This document shows positions 20,067-30,229 of a stretch of DNA of 64,000 nucleotides, piece after piece. The notes under the pieces are model-generated. The model was given only the letters and a program-made list of their open reading frames with translations, was not told the origin of the DNA and searched no databases. The DNA comes from Pycnococcus provasolii (taxonomy: Eukaryota; Chlorophyta; Pseudoscourfieldiophyceae; Pseudoscourfieldiales), in contig CP150553.1 of NCBI GenBank assembly GCA_049487715.1, forward strand, positions 909,803 through 973,802, in the 5' to 3' direction. The position numbers and the translations under genes are program-made. How positions within the stretch are numbered: the stretch's first letter is position 1; each line of letters opens with the position of its first letter.

Positions 20067-22621
20067 TCCCACGGAGGGCTCCGCGGACAAATCAAACATG
20101 GAAAACAATAATGAGCCTCACCCCGGAGGTCAAAGTGACCTTGAACATCTAGCTGCGCACTCGTCAGCGAGGAGGAGCGACGAAGGCAAGAGGCCCTCAG
20201 GGAGTGAGGAGCGGTAGAGAATTCCCCAGGACAGTTACCTGCGGGCACGCCGCGGCCTGCCCGTACGCAGCTCGACGGAGACAACATCAGAACGGAAACG
20301 GCACGGCTTCGAGACAGTTCAAGAACCTCGAAGCGTGCTCAACGTACTCGCGGAGACCGACTGGGCGATCGACGAGGGCACCGTCGGAAGGGAAAATTCC
20401 CAGAAAAGTCGATCGATGACTTCCCCCGCCTGAAACCGCAGTGCACCGGCAACGCCGGCGACTTTCCGATCTTCAAGGGCGCGTAGACACGACCTCGCGC
20501 ACTACCAGCTTCTGAGTTTTACCATCGCGACAGCGATCCAACCAAGAACTCGCGTCCGCGACAGCTCTCCGATTTAAGGAGTCTGTCGCCACGACGCAAC
20601 CCTTCGGGAAGCACGTGAAGTGGCACCGGCCGTCGATCGCACGCAACTTGAACGAGTCGTGCACGCCGCACACAACGCAAGTCGGCCTACGACGCCGTGC
20701 TGACTTCTTTCGCCACAATGTGCGGCGGCCCGGAGAGAACTTGACTACACGATTCCATCGTTGCAGCAAGGCACGAATTCAGTTCGATCTACCTGCGTGA
20801 GCTCCAAGGACACGTGCTTGAGATCGCCGCTGCGACATCGACATCTCCGACGAGGCCGGATCATCCAGCTCATCCAGAACGCCAGCCGGACCTCAAAACG
20901 CGGGCCAAGCTCTCTCGCCGCCTCATCGGCGACGACCTGGCTGAGGTCATACGTGACCTCCTGGATGACGCGGACATCTCCGATACGGACGAAGATCCAC
21001 GCAAACGCAGTATGCTTGACGCGCCGCCACGTCGCAACCCCCGTCGGCCGGGAATCGCACGTATCTGACGTCAGAGAACGCCTCTACCGCGCGTATCGGG
21101 TCGACATGCGCGGGGTATGTCACGGCTGTCTCAGCCCCGACCATCGTCAATTTGACGAACGGGACGGAAGTGGGTATGCCCCAACACCCAGAGCGCCAGA
21201 TGAAGGAAGTTCCCTGCTCCTGGGAAATCGCTGCCGCACAAGCAACGCGCGTTCCGTTCGAGCGCACGCCGCCGCCGCCGGAAGTGCCTCCCAACGACGA
21301 CGAGAGGAGGAGCAACGCCCGACGGACGGACAACGCGGGCCACGCCAGCGAGGCGGCCACGCCACCACCGACGGCGAAGACGATTGAAGCGTGAGAGGAG
21401 CGTATCATTTCGCATTAGCACACAAGCGGCCGCTATATGGCCACTCAGCCCCCCCGAAGACGCAGGAGGAGCTCATCACGCATCGCGTTCTTTGGGACAG
21501 TTGGGCGACTGAATGCCACTGGGACAAATCCATCTTCGTTGGAAATTGCAATCCAGTGGAGCCACGCTCGAAGGAGTCAATCCGACGCCGGTTGAACCAC
21601 TCGTTGGATCCGTGAATTCCAATTGCACACGCCCGAGGGACGCACCGGCACGATACGCACAAGATGTTCTACTCGAAGGACTGCCGGTCACGATCCTCTC
21701 GGAGCATGGTACTCGGAGGAGATGCTCACACGTTCGAAGGCCCGTCTGATGCTCAACCCACAGTCACGGTGCTCGATCGAATGGCAACTGTGATGGCGGA
21801 CTTCAATCGGCCGGAACAGCCTTCGTGGAGTATCCGATTTAAGACGTGCATGATGAAGCTGGACGAGATGCACGTGACCGAGATCAACAACATCACGTCA
21901 CGTAGGAGACGCCTTGGATGGTACGATGATGCCCGCCCCCGGAGCAGATCGTCGAGGCCGGTCGTACCGGAACAGCCGCACGTACTCAGGGAAAACACAC
22001 AAGCCGAGGTCGCAGAAATTCGCCGACACCATGCATGCAGCACCACGAAAGTACGTGGGTCGTCGATTCGATCTCTTCTCTGAGGACGACGGTGGGTAAC
22101 ACACGGCGAGGGCATCATCATCGACTATGATGCCAACACCGGATGGTGGCGCGGCCGATACGATGACGACGTGGAGGGTCTCAACGTGCAGGAGGAGGAC
22201 TTCAACGCTCGGGAACTACTCAGATGGACTGGGAGTACGATGCCGCCCACGACACCCACGAACTGGATCGCGGTTGGTTCAACATCCCTGGGCATGAGGA
22301 GTACGCAACCACACTTGAGTGGTATCGGCAACTCGAGGCCGACGTAGCTATGAGTTTACACACGAGGATGTGGAGACGACGGCCAAAACGTACGCGCTAA
22401 GAGCCATGGCAGCCCCAGAAATCCGTTCGAAAACTGGAACCTCGATCGCCGCAAACTCTACCAGATGATGCCGACTACGAAACGTTCTGCTCAATCCGGA
22501 GTACAGCCAAGCGCAGAAGTTTCTCGACCTTGCACGTCAGAAACATGCGAACCACACCGGCGTCGGATTCACAGCAGTCGTACCAGATTGGGACCATCTC
22601 GACGTCACAGGATGGACCACC
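20054..22621 (+). pseudogene. Gag/protease region of the copia element, reading frame disrupted
   Basis: Plus-strand coding character continues through three frames in short segments (for example 20761-21387, 21391-21615, 21664-22083), with a likely gag start at 20053 (MEPGPPTEG...). I cannot find a zinc knuckle or a certain protease Asp-Ser/Thr-Gly. The breaks coincide with the region where the left LTR shows deletion-only differences, so part or all of the damage may be consensus error and not decay. Confidence 0.6.
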
Positions 22622-25384
22622 ATGCGCACAATTGCCGCCGGAACTCACTTGTTCCAACATCCGAATGGCGCGCCCGCTGGAGCCCTCAAGTGGCCGGTGT
22701 TGATCCTCCGCCTCGACCCGATGCTTGGTGACGCCACAGTTGGCGTGGAACCTCATCATGATATGGAGTACGGACTACCTGGAGATCGCGCCGCATGCAA
22801 GTCGCATGTCCACCTGACAGTTCGCGAACAGACTAACCTGATTACGCACTGCAAGCACGGCCACAAGGGGCCGGCAGTTCTGGAGGAGATGCTTCGGCAG
22901 GGACTAATATCGAAGAAAGAATATTACCCTAATGCGGCCATCCCGTACTGCGAGGCGTGTGCGACTGGAGGAATGCGCAAGCGCGATGATCGCATTCGGC
23001 ACCACGAACATGTTTCACCTCAGCCCGCGCCAGGGGAAGTGCTCGTAGTCGACCACATTCCACTCTCGACGCCGGGCATCGATGGGATCACTGGGCTGCT
23101 CATCACGGTCGACAAATGTACGCGGTACATCATCGCGCGACTGCTGAAGTCCCCGGACGATATGGAGACGGCATTCCAGGAGGCGGTGGCCTTTTGGCAT
23201 GCACGACGCCGCACGGTTCGCGTCATCAGATCCGACCGCGGCAGCAACTTGATAAGCGCCAAGCTTAAGACATGGTTTGGCGCCAACAAGATCGACACAC
23301 AGCCCACTGCCGCCGATGACCACCACCAGGTGGGCACGGCCGAGAAGGCCGTCGACCTCATCAAGACGCTCGCCAGTGTGTGGATGCAGCAGCACAAGCT
23401 AGACGCGAAGTTCTACGCTTACGCGCTCGCCCACGCCGCGCAGGTGATCAACCGCACGCCGATGAAAACGATTGACTGGCGCGTGCCTTTCAAGCTCGCA
23501 ACCGGCGCGATGCCTGATCTCACCTGCTCCGGCGTATTCGGCACTCGGTGTTTTTCGCACGTCAGCTCGAGCTCAAGGCCGCACAAACTGGCACCGCGCG
23601 CCACCGAAGGGGTTTACCTAGGCTTCGACCCGGAACGGCACGGCGCAACTGAACCCGGGCACATCCTTCTGCGCACGGAAACGGGGCAAATTGTCAGCTC
23701 GCGGAGCGTCAGCTTCGATCATACGACAATCATTGTCGCCTCCCGACGCAGCCGTACGTATGCAATCAAGGACATGCCCGGATATGGCAGTTCCTCGGCG
23801 CCGCTGAAAGACCCGCGTAATCGTGCAGAGATGTTGCGCGGCCCCCACGCTGCCGATTTCGTCCGTGGCGAAATGGAGGAGATCACATCACTTTGGGAAC
23901 TCGGATGCTGGTCGCGGCGTCAGCTTGCTGACTTGCCACCCAACGCCGAGATTCTGCCTACCACTTGGTCCTATAGATACAAGCTGGATCCGGTCACTGG
24001 TGAAGTCAAGCGATTCAAGTCGCGATTCTGCGTGCGAGGCGATCGTGAACGTGAAGTTCACGTCCGATTCTCGGCACAAATCGCTCTTAACATCTTGCGC
24101 ATGTGTATTGCGCTTCACGGAGCTGGCGTCTTCCCTTATATGAGCTGCTTCGATGTCGGAAATGCCTATGCCAACACTCCCCAGACGCGTGTGGTTTATA
24201 TCCGTCAACCGCCTGGCTATGACGACGGAACTGGCGATGTCTTCGAGCTCCATCGAGCGTTATATGGGCAATCCGACGCCGGCCGGCAATTTTGGTTGCA
24301 TCTGGAGTCCGTGCTCCGAGACGCTGGATACGCGCAATCGGCCGCCGATCCCTGCTTGTTTTTCAAAGGGAATTTCACTGCCGGAACTCTTATCTGCTTA
24401 GCTACTTACGTCGACGACATCAGCGTATTCGCACAGCGCTCCGCCGATGTGGAGGAGGCGTATACGTCGTTGCATGCTGCTTTTGATAAGCTCACGCGGC
24501 AGGACGGTGACGAGCTGACCCAAATCATCGGTATGCAGCTCAGCCGCTCGTCATCTGGAGTGCGTGTCCACCAGACGGCATACGCTCAACGCATCTTGGA
24601 CACGTTCCCCGACGTCACCGGCTCATTCGCCACGCCTACGCGCAGCGAACCGCCGCCAACGCCGTCTCCTTTGCTCTCTGACGTTCAAGCTGGCCAATTT
24701 CGCAAGGCCGTGGGCATGCTGCTCTACCTGGTCAATCTCAGCCGCCCGGATCTTGCATATGCCACGCGAGCGGCCGCTCAAGGCATGGCTCGCCCCACCG
24801 CAGCTGATTGGCAACAAGTTGAGCGCATCCTTGGCTACTTGCGCACAACTGTCGATTACGGGCTGTTCTATCCTGCTATGCCTGGCATCCCCAACATGCG
24901 TGCCTATGTGGACGCTGACTTTGCCGGAGAGGTCGACCGCAAATCGATTTCTGGTATGTTGGGCGCATTTGGAGGCAAGGCGCGTTCATGTGGAAGTCCA
25001 CGAAGCAGCACCTTACTGCCAAGTCTAGCACGGAGGCAGAACTCATTGCTCTCGCCGACAACTGTTCATCCATCATCGTCGCAAGGCGTGCGCTTGGAGA
25101 ATTGGGCATCATCGTCCCTGGACCGACGGTTATATATGAGGACAATACAGCCGCCATCACGATCTTGCGCGATATTGTTTACAGCGGACGCACCAAACAT
25201 ATCGACGTTCGTCTGCAAGATGTACGCGATCAGGTACGACGTTTGGTGTTGGAGTTGCGCTACATCGACACTAAGGATCAGTTGGCCGACCTTCTCACGA
25301 AGGGGCTATCGCGCGACGATTTCTGCAAGTTGCGTGACAGGACACTGCAGGAGCTGGCACCGAGACCCTGCTCGGGAGGAGTGA
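22622..25384 (+). CDS. Copia Pol: integrase and reverse transcriptase (frameshift before RNase H end)
   Basis: A 920-codon open frame. Integrase shows an HHCC zinc-binding site (THCKHGH ... YCEAC, about residues 73-118) and the DDE acid triad: Asp in VVDHIP, Asp in RSDRGSN and Glu in GTAEKAV. The reverse transcriptase has QPPGYDD...YGQSDAGRQF and catalytic YVDD (about 597-600). RNase H begins with AYVDADFAG (about 761-769), after which the frame shifts near 24965-24988. The last roughly 130 residues of this frame are out of phase and meaningless. The true N-terminus lies upstream in the broken region. Confidence 0.9.
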   Translation: MRTIAAGTHLFQHPNGAPAGALKWPVLILRLDPMLGDATVGVEPHHDMEYGLPGDRAACKSHVHLTVREQTNLITHCKHGHKGPAVLEEMLRQGLISKKEYYPNAAIPYCEACATGGMRKRDDRIRHHEHVSPQPAPGEVLVVDHIPLSTPGIDGITGLLITVDKCTRYIIARLLKSPDDMETAFQEAVAFWHARRRTVRVIRSDRGSNLISAKLKTWFGANKIDTQPTAADDHHQVGTAEKAVDLIKTLASVWMQQHKLDAKFYAYALAHAAQVINRTPMKTIDWRVPFKLATGAMPDLTCSGVFGTRCFSHVSSSSRPHKLAPRATEGVYLGFDPERHGATEPGHILLRTETGQIVSSRSVSFDHTTIIVASRRSRTYAIKDMPGYGSSSAPLKDPRNRAEMLRGPHAADFVRGEMEEITSLWELGCWSRRQLADLPPNAEILPTTWSYRYKLDPVTGEVKRFKSRFCVRGDREREVHVRFSAQIALNILRMCIALHGAGVFPYMSCFDVGNAYANTPQTRVVYIRQPPGYDDGTGDVFELHRALYGQSDAGRQFWLHLESVLRDAGYAQSAADPCLFFKGNFTAGTLICLATYVDDISVFAQRSADVEEAYTSLHAAFDKLTRQDGDELTQIIGMQLSRSSSGVRVHQTAYAQRILDTFPDVTGSFATPTRSEPPPTPSPLLSDVQAGQFRKAVGMLLYLVNLSRPDLAYATRAAAQGMARPTAADWQQVERILGYLRTTVDYGLFYPAMPGIPNMRAYVDADFAGEVDRKSISGMLGAFGGKARSCGSPRSSTLLPSLARRQNSLLSPTTVHPSSSQGVRLENWASSSLDRRLYMRTIQPPSRSCAILFTADAPNISTFVCKMYAIRYDVWCWSCATSTLRISWPTFSRRGYRATISASCVTGHCRSWHRDPAREE

Positions 25385-25428
25385 GCGAGGGCGTTTGGTT
25401 CTCGCAGGTTCTGATTTGGGGTTTCTAG
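24988..25428 (+). CDS. RNase H C-terminal part of copia Pol in the shifted frame
   Basis: This frame carries the rest of RNase H: WKSTKQHLTAKSSTEAELIAL, then YEDNTAAI and RTKHIDVR, as in active copia elements, and ends inside the right LTR. A single-base difference near 24970-24985 separates it from the frame above. It could be a mutation or a sequencing slip. Confidence 0.85.
   Translation: MWKSTKQHLTAKSSTEAELIALADNCSSIIVARRALGELGIIVPGPTVIYEDNTAAITILRDIVYSGRTKHIDVRLQDVRDQVRRLVLELRYIDTKDQLADLLTKGLSRDDFCKLRDRTLQELAPRPCSGGVSEGVWFSQVLIWGF
25374..25381 (+). promoter_or_regulatory. Polypurine tract of the copia element
   Basis: GGGAGGAG lies immediately 5' of the right LTR, the expected position for priming plus-strand DNA synthesis. 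Confidence 0.75.
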
Positions 25429-25910
25429 GATTAGGGTTTTGTTTGGGGTTAGGGTTGGATCTAGGGTTAGGTCTAGGGTTACGTTTAGGGTTTCTGGGTG
25501 AGTTTGGTTTCGGAGTTCCGCCACGTGGGTTTGTGACATGGTGTGAAGGAGTGGCGGCTCCCGGACGCTGGTTTTGTCTGTGGGGACATAGATTGAGTTG
25601 GATTTGGATGAGATTTGATTGAGGGCCTTATCACCACGTCTACGGTGGTGAAGAGGTGTCTCTTGAGGCCCTCGGACGGCCCAGAGGCATCCTGTAGGCG
25701 AGCCACTAGATGGGCTCGTCCGATGAACCTTGTAAACGATTCATTCCTTTTCTTCTGTCTACTCGATTTGTAGTCAGAGGGGAGATCAAGTCTTAATTAG
25801 TGGCGGCCACTCACAGTGGTTATCACTACTCTACACCGACTCCAGTGTGCCTTGTATTTAAGGTCACTTAAGGTGGCACAGCTGTTGTTGGAGTGCTTGG
25901 GTTTCAGTCA
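25382..25910 (+). repeat. Right (3') LTR, 529 bp
   Basis: TGAGCGAGG...GTTTCAGTCA, followed by the CCGCA target duplication. This is the fuller copy; the left LTR equals it minus 15 bases. It has a TATTTAA-like box at about 25855-25861 and a telomere-like block at about 25428-25493. Confidence 0.95.
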
Positions 25911-26509
25911 CCGCAGCAGCGAAAGATTATCCGCAGCAGAAGCTGCTGTCGCTCCCAAAGCACATGCTCTGTCATAGATTGCTTTGGCGACAGTCGCAGG
26001 AAGCGGCAGTTCGTGCGGCGAAGGCTCAATCTCCTCCTGCATGTTCATGTGCTCGAGCAGCTGAGAGGCCGAACTCGAGTACTTCGAGGTACGACAACAA
26101 GCTCAGCAAAATGCGAAACACCGTCGAGTCGTGCTTCTTGCCCTTCTCCACCGAGTGAAGGTAGATGTACTCACTTGTAAGGTTGAGCAGGTGTGGCTCA
26201 CCTTGAGCTCCCGCAACGTCTGTGGGAGGCGAATTCGGCCCGCGCGTAAGTGTAGCGGGGATCAGGTACAGACGCTGTCGTCGAGATCGGCCTCCGTGGG
26301 AGGCTCGAGGAAACGACGACGCTCTGGTGGCGGCTGAACCCTGGCCGCAGGCCTTCCCTGCCGAAGTTCTGCTGACGCCAGGTTGTTTTGCTCGCGGAGC
26401 AACTGGATTTGCTCTGCGAGCTCGGGTTGGTCGGCGCCTCCAGGTGCCGCCATGAAACTTGGACAGTCCTCCAGTGACCTCTGCGCGTAACTCCGACGCG
26501 CGAGTGCTT
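25911..26509 (-). pseudogene. 5' part of the decayed older element, gag-like start
   Basis: On the minus strand an ATG at about 26452 opens MAAPGGADQPELAEQIQLLR..., a short Ala/Gln-rich, helical, gag-like head. Coding character continues in a second frame (EYIYLHSVEKGKKHDSTVF..., about 26180-26030) and a third (LLEHMNMQEEIEPSPHELP..., down to the copia junction), then across it into 19539-18949. At least two frameshifts are present. No enzymatic domain is recognised. Confidence 0.45.
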
Positions 26510-26632
26510 GATGTCGACGCAAGGTGCGGCGACAAAAGCACAGGATGCCACGCCCAGGCCGCGGCAGGAGAAGGGAGCCCGCCCGCCCGCCCGAAGGAAG
26601 GAAGGGAAAAAACCCAACCCTGCTAACGCCTG
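26510..26632. repeat. Right copy of 122/123-bp direct repeat flanking the mobile island
   Basis: Near-identical to 18827-18948. It abuts a three-copy TTAGGG run on its right, whereas the left copy is followed by ATTAGAGGG. Confidence 0.85.
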
Positions 26633-26650
26633 TTAGGGTTAGGGTTAGGA
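26633..26650. repeat. Short interstitial TTAGGG run
   Basis: Almost three copies of TTAGGG lie at the outer edge of the right direct repeat and about 230 bp upstream of the ASX-like start. Confidence 0.9.
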
Positions 26651-26877
26651 AGGATGGGAAACCCTAACTCCCTCTTCGATCGCAGGTCTGGGATTCTGGT
26701 CTGGGAGAGGGGAGGAGCAGCCCGTTCCCGTTCCCGTTCCCGTTCCCTTCCCCCTTATTAGACTTCTTGTTCCATCTTCTCCTCCCCAACTCCAGTCTGC
26801 CCGTCCCCCTCGTCCTTCCTCCCCCCTCGTTCTCGGAGCACGCGAAAGCAGCTCTAAACAACAACAAGGTTCCAGCC

Positions 26878-28278
26878 ATGGCCACGGAAGAAGGGCACGC
26901 GCTGGCACTGCCAACGCCACTGCCCAACCCCTTCCCGCTCGGCACTACCAAGCAGGCGGCGTACGAGGTGCTCAGGGTGGCGACCGAAGAAGAAAGACGA
27001 ACGGGACTGCCGCTCGAGGAGTTTGTCACGCGCATACGGGCCATGAGAAAGGCTGACAGGGGCATGTGGCCTGCAAACACAAAGACGCCGGACGGTACGC
27101 TGACTGCCGCGATGGGAGGAGACGTGTGCTTCCTCAAGACGATGAAGAGAACGTTCACACTGTCAGGCGCAGCGCCGGGTAAGGTGGACGGATACGGCGT
27201 TCGGGCGCACCTGCTGCAGCCGCCTGCGGCGAGAGAGAGGGAACACGTGGACGACGACGACCCGAACGCGCCGAAAACGTCAACCGGCAGGCGCATCTCC
27301 GTCAAAAAGCGCACGTACGAGGACATCATGGAGGCGGAACACGAGGCGCGCGTGGAGCAGGCGAAGGTGAGAGCTGCGGCGAAGGCGAAGGAGGAGGCTG
27401 CGAGGAAGGCGAGGGCTAAGGAGGAGGAGAAAGCTCGGCGCATACACGCGGCTCAAAAGGAGCAGGAGGCGAAAGCTCGTCGAAAGCAGGTGGAGCTCGC
27501 AAGGGCGAAGTTGAAGGCACAGCGGCTTGCCAGCTCGCCGACGGTGAAGGTGAAGGTGAAGGCGCCGAAAAAGCCGGCGTCGGCAAGGGGGTCCAAGAAA
27601 GCCGCCGCCGACAGCGACGACGACGAAACGGAGGAGGATGAGGAGAAGGAGGAGGCTGCGCCCACACCATCTCGAGGCAAGGCGGGTGCGGGTTCAAAGA
27701 CGCCTAAGGTGCCGACTGTCTTCGACATGTTCCCGTACACGTCGAAGACGGAGGTGCTCAGTGGCCTCGATTCCCCGTTGCAGGCAATTGACATCTCCGA
27801 CGTGGTAAATGCGGACACGCTCGCGTCGCTCGACGAAGAGAGCCGCAACATGCTCGCTACTTTGGCATCGGACGTCGACGTCAACGGACGGCTGTTCAAC
27901 TCACCGAGCTGGAAGGAGACGCTCACGTTGTACCAGGAACTGCTGGCGATGGGACTCTTCGACACGAAGAGCGGGCAGCCTCGTCGTATCGTGGAGATGT
28001 ACCAGGAGCTGCGCAAGGACAAAAATGCGCTGAGGAACGAGTGGTGCTCGCGACTCTACGCAAACCGTCGAGCGTCCGGACGTCATAGCGCGGTGAGCAG
28101 TGACCTACTGTCGCAGTGGGAGGGCGTGGATGAAGCATTCAGAGAGGCGATGAACGCCGCGACGAAAAGGAGACGCGAGGAGGAGATGCGGCAGTCTTCA
28201 GCTCTGGCTGCAAGCGCTGCTGCCGCCGCCGCCGCCGCGGTGAAAGCCACAGTCTTAGCTTCGTCGCCACCGATGTAA
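26878..28278 (+). CDS. ASX-like protein: HARE-HTH plus DEUBAD-like domain
   Basis: A 466-residue product from ATG 26878 (GCCATGGCC). Residues about 22-95 resemble a HARE-HTH domain (KQAAYEVLRVA...LPLEEFVTRI...TPDGTLTAAM..FLKTMKRTFTLSG), a predicted DNA-binding winged helix found in ASXL proteins and other chromatin factors. Residues 145-215 are a charged coiled coil, followed by an acidic linker. Residues about 297-365 (IDISDVVNADTLASLDEESR...LFNSPSWKETLTLYQELLAMGLFD) resemble the DEUBAD/ASXH domain that activates BAP1-type deubiquitinases. This order is that of Asx/ASXL, partner of BAP1 in the PR-DUB complex acting on H2A ubiquitin. No C-terminal PHD is present. The assignment is by eye. Confidence 0.6.
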   Translation: MATEEGHALALPTPLPNPFPLGTTKQAAYEVLRVATEEERRTGLPLEEFVTRIRAMRKADRGMWPANTKTPDGTLTAAMGGDVCFLKTMKRTFTLSGAAPGKVDGYGVRAHLLQPPAAREREHVDDDDPNAPKTSTGRRISVKKRTYEDIMEAEHEARVEQAKVRAAAKAKEEAARKARAKEEEKARRIHAAQKEQEAKARRKQVELARAKLKAQRLASSPTVKVKVKAPKKPASARGSKKAAADSDDDETEEDEEKEEAAPTPSRGKAGAGSKTPKVPTVFDMFPYTSKTEVLSGLDSPLQAIDISDVVNADTLASLDEESRNMLATLASDVDVNGRLFNSPSWKETLTLYQELLAMGLFDTKSGQPRRIVEMYQELRKDKNALRNEWCSRLYANRRASGRHSAVSSDLLSQWEGVDEAFREAMNAATKRRREEEMRQSSALAASAAAAAAAAVKATVLASSPPM

Positions 28279-28434
28279 AAGAATCAATTGATGACCACTA
28301 CTCACACCCCACTTTAAGAAGTAGAACAGGAAAGAGAAAAAAGGGTGGGATGGATAGTCGAACTTATTTGGGGAGTCGGGGATTCCCCGACCAAGACGGG
28401 CGTTATTTGCACTGGTCACAACTGCGTCGAAAAC

Positions 28435-29406
28435 ATGGTCGACGGCATCGATACAACTGCGAACGACATAAGAATATACAAGCACGGTCCTGTCGTAGCT
28501 GGCGTGCTCACTGCCGGAAAAGACAACGATCCTGTCGCAGCGGCGCGATGCGCTTCAGATGCCGTGCGCCAAACCCTGCTGCTATCGTCTGCAGCAGTGG
28601 ATGATGATGATGATGGGGACAACATCTTCATTGCCGTGCGTTCACCGATGCTGCACGTCCTGTCCAGCCCCGCCGCCGTAGCAGCAGGAGATGGTGGTGG
28701 TGGTGGCGAATCGTTCTACTGCATAATGGAGGACAAGCAGCTGCAACCCGCATCAACTGTGGAAGCGCGACCACGCGGTCAGTCATGGAGTACACGCATC
28801 ATTCCAATCATCAAAGGGCTCGACGACTTCCCGCTGATTGGAGATGTCAGCGCGATTGCGTGCACAGCCGCTCAACTTGCGTGGCTGTCATCACCATCCT
28901 CTTCTGTCTCGTCAGCATTGGCACGCGGGTGGGCACTTTGGCGCACACTTCTCTGGGCATTTGTGCTTGCGATTCAAAGCATACTACTGCGCAATCATCG
29001 CAAACTGGTGGTCATCGCACTCGGCGCCAGCGCAGATGCTCGAGACAGCAAACCTTTCAACTCCTCCCACATCGCTTCTCTGTGGAGTCGACTGGAGGCG
29101 CTACGTGAATTTGTCGGCATGACGCCGATGCCGGCTGATGAGCAAGCAGATTGGAATCATCGACGAGGAGGACGAGGAGGAGCCGACGACGGCGACGACG
29201 ACGAAAGCAGCAAGGCGGCTACTACTACGGCTCAGCTGCTCAGTGCGTGCCTAGCTGAGACGGAGGCGTTCATCGGCATTCCTCCACCGCCTGAGCTAAC
29301 ACCTAGCAGCTACCACCACAGTACTACGAGCTTCGTGCACAGCCTCGGCCGGCGCATCCGCAACGCGGAACAGTTCGTGTGCGGCGACCAAAACATAAAT
29401 AGCTAG
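28435..29406 (+). CDS. Unrecognised protein with one or two membrane segments
   Basis: A 323-residue product from the first in-frame ATG. The same frame is open upstream to 28318 and reads protein-like (VICTGHNCVEN), so the start may be further 5' or in another exon; no ATG is available there. Features: an acidic run at about residues 60-68, hydrophobic segments at about 135-165 and 170-190 (WALWRTLLWAFVLAIQSILL), and an acidic, Gly-rich loop at about 240-260. I do not recognise a family. It follows the ASX-like gene in the same direction, 156 bp downstream. Confidence 0.5.
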   Translation: MVDGIDTTANDIRIYKHGPVVAGVLTAGKDNDPVAAARCASDAVRQTLLLSSAAVDDDDDGDNIFIAVRSPMLHVLSSPAAVAAGDGGGGGESFYCIMEDKQLQPASTVEARPRGQSWSTRIIPIIKGLDDFPLIGDVSAIACTAAQLAWLSSPSSSVSSALARGWALWRTLLWAFVLAIQSILLRNHRKLVVIALGASADARDSKPFNSSHIASLWSRLEALREFVGMTPMPADEQADWNHRRGGRGGADDGDDDESSKAATTTAQLLSACLAETEAFIGIPPPPELTPSSYHHSTTSFVHSLGRRIRNAEQFVCGDQNINS

Positions 29407-29416
29407 AGAGCACTGG

Positions 29417-29437
29417 TAACCCTAACCCTAACCCTAA
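29417..29437. repeat. Short interstitial CCCTAA run
   Basis: Three copies of TAACCC directly follow the stop at 29406; the opposite orientation to the terminal telomere. Confidence 0.9.
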
Positions 29438-30229
29438 AGCCCTTCCCCGGGCACCACTAATGGGGGACTATCAGTTTTGGTCAAGAAATACTCCTCTTTA
29501 CACGGTACTTTTGGTCGTACGGCGCCACTTTTTGTTGTTTTCAGAGTCAGGGAGGGGCAGGGAAAACGACCCGAGGGGTCCCGACCCTTTCCCTCTCTCG
29601 AAGCCTAGGAACTACCGGGAATCCTTTCCAGGACTCCCCCTGCTTCCTACTCTTAAACTTTATCTTCTCGATTTCTCTTCCAAGATGTATCCCGTGTCGA
29701 CACCTCCTCATGGCGAGCCTGGGGGGGGGGGAATTTTGTTATCCTAAAAAGGGAAAGCCGGAGGGGGAGGGCCACAACACAAAAAAAAAAAAAAGGAGGA
29801 GGGAGGTGGGGGGCCCTGGGTGGTGGTTGGGGGGGGGGGGGGGGGGAAAAAAACCTCTTTGGTTTTTTTTTGTGAGAAAGGTTTTTGGGGGGTTTCTTTT
29901 GAGCTTTCGGTTTATACTTGCCTCCATGCTGCTCAGCTCAACACTTGAGAGGGAAACAAGAGGGAATTCCCTCTTGCCAGTACACTCTAATAGTCTAATG
30001 TAAGTTACTGTAATTTCTGAGAGGTTGCCCCACAAATCTAAATCGTGATGTCATGTTTTTCAGGGTATTCATTTGAAAATCTTCCTTTTTTTTTTTTTTT
30101 TTTTTTTTTTTTCGGGTTTGTTACAACCCGGACTGCGAACGGAAGCAGTGGAAGTGCTTAAACTTCTTATGACCTAATGTAACAGGACTTTTATCCCTCT
30201 GGCTTTTCCACATTTCCCATCCTTTCCCG
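29438..30229. other. Homopolymer-rich intergenic stretch, doubtful sequence quality
   Basis: It contains long runs: G10 (29720-29730), A14 (about 29781-29794), a G run of about 20 (29829-29847), T runs, and a T run of about 25 (30089-30112). Between 29750 and 29900 nearly every base is in a run, which looks like low-quality or slipped consensus. No gene is supported. Confidence 0.5.

Larger units (their letters stand above)
19540..25910 (+). mobile_element. Ty1/copia LTR retrotransposon
   Basis: A 6.37-kb element bounded by a 5-bp target duplication CCGCA (19535-19539 and 25911-25915). LTRs start TG and end CA. Internal order on the plus strand is gag region (frameshifted), integrase, reverse transcriptase, RNase H; integrase upstream of RT defines the copia lineage. 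It is inserted inside an older decayed element. The two LTRs show no substitutions, implying a very recent insertion. The frames 3' of 22622 are mostly intact. Confidence 0.95.
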
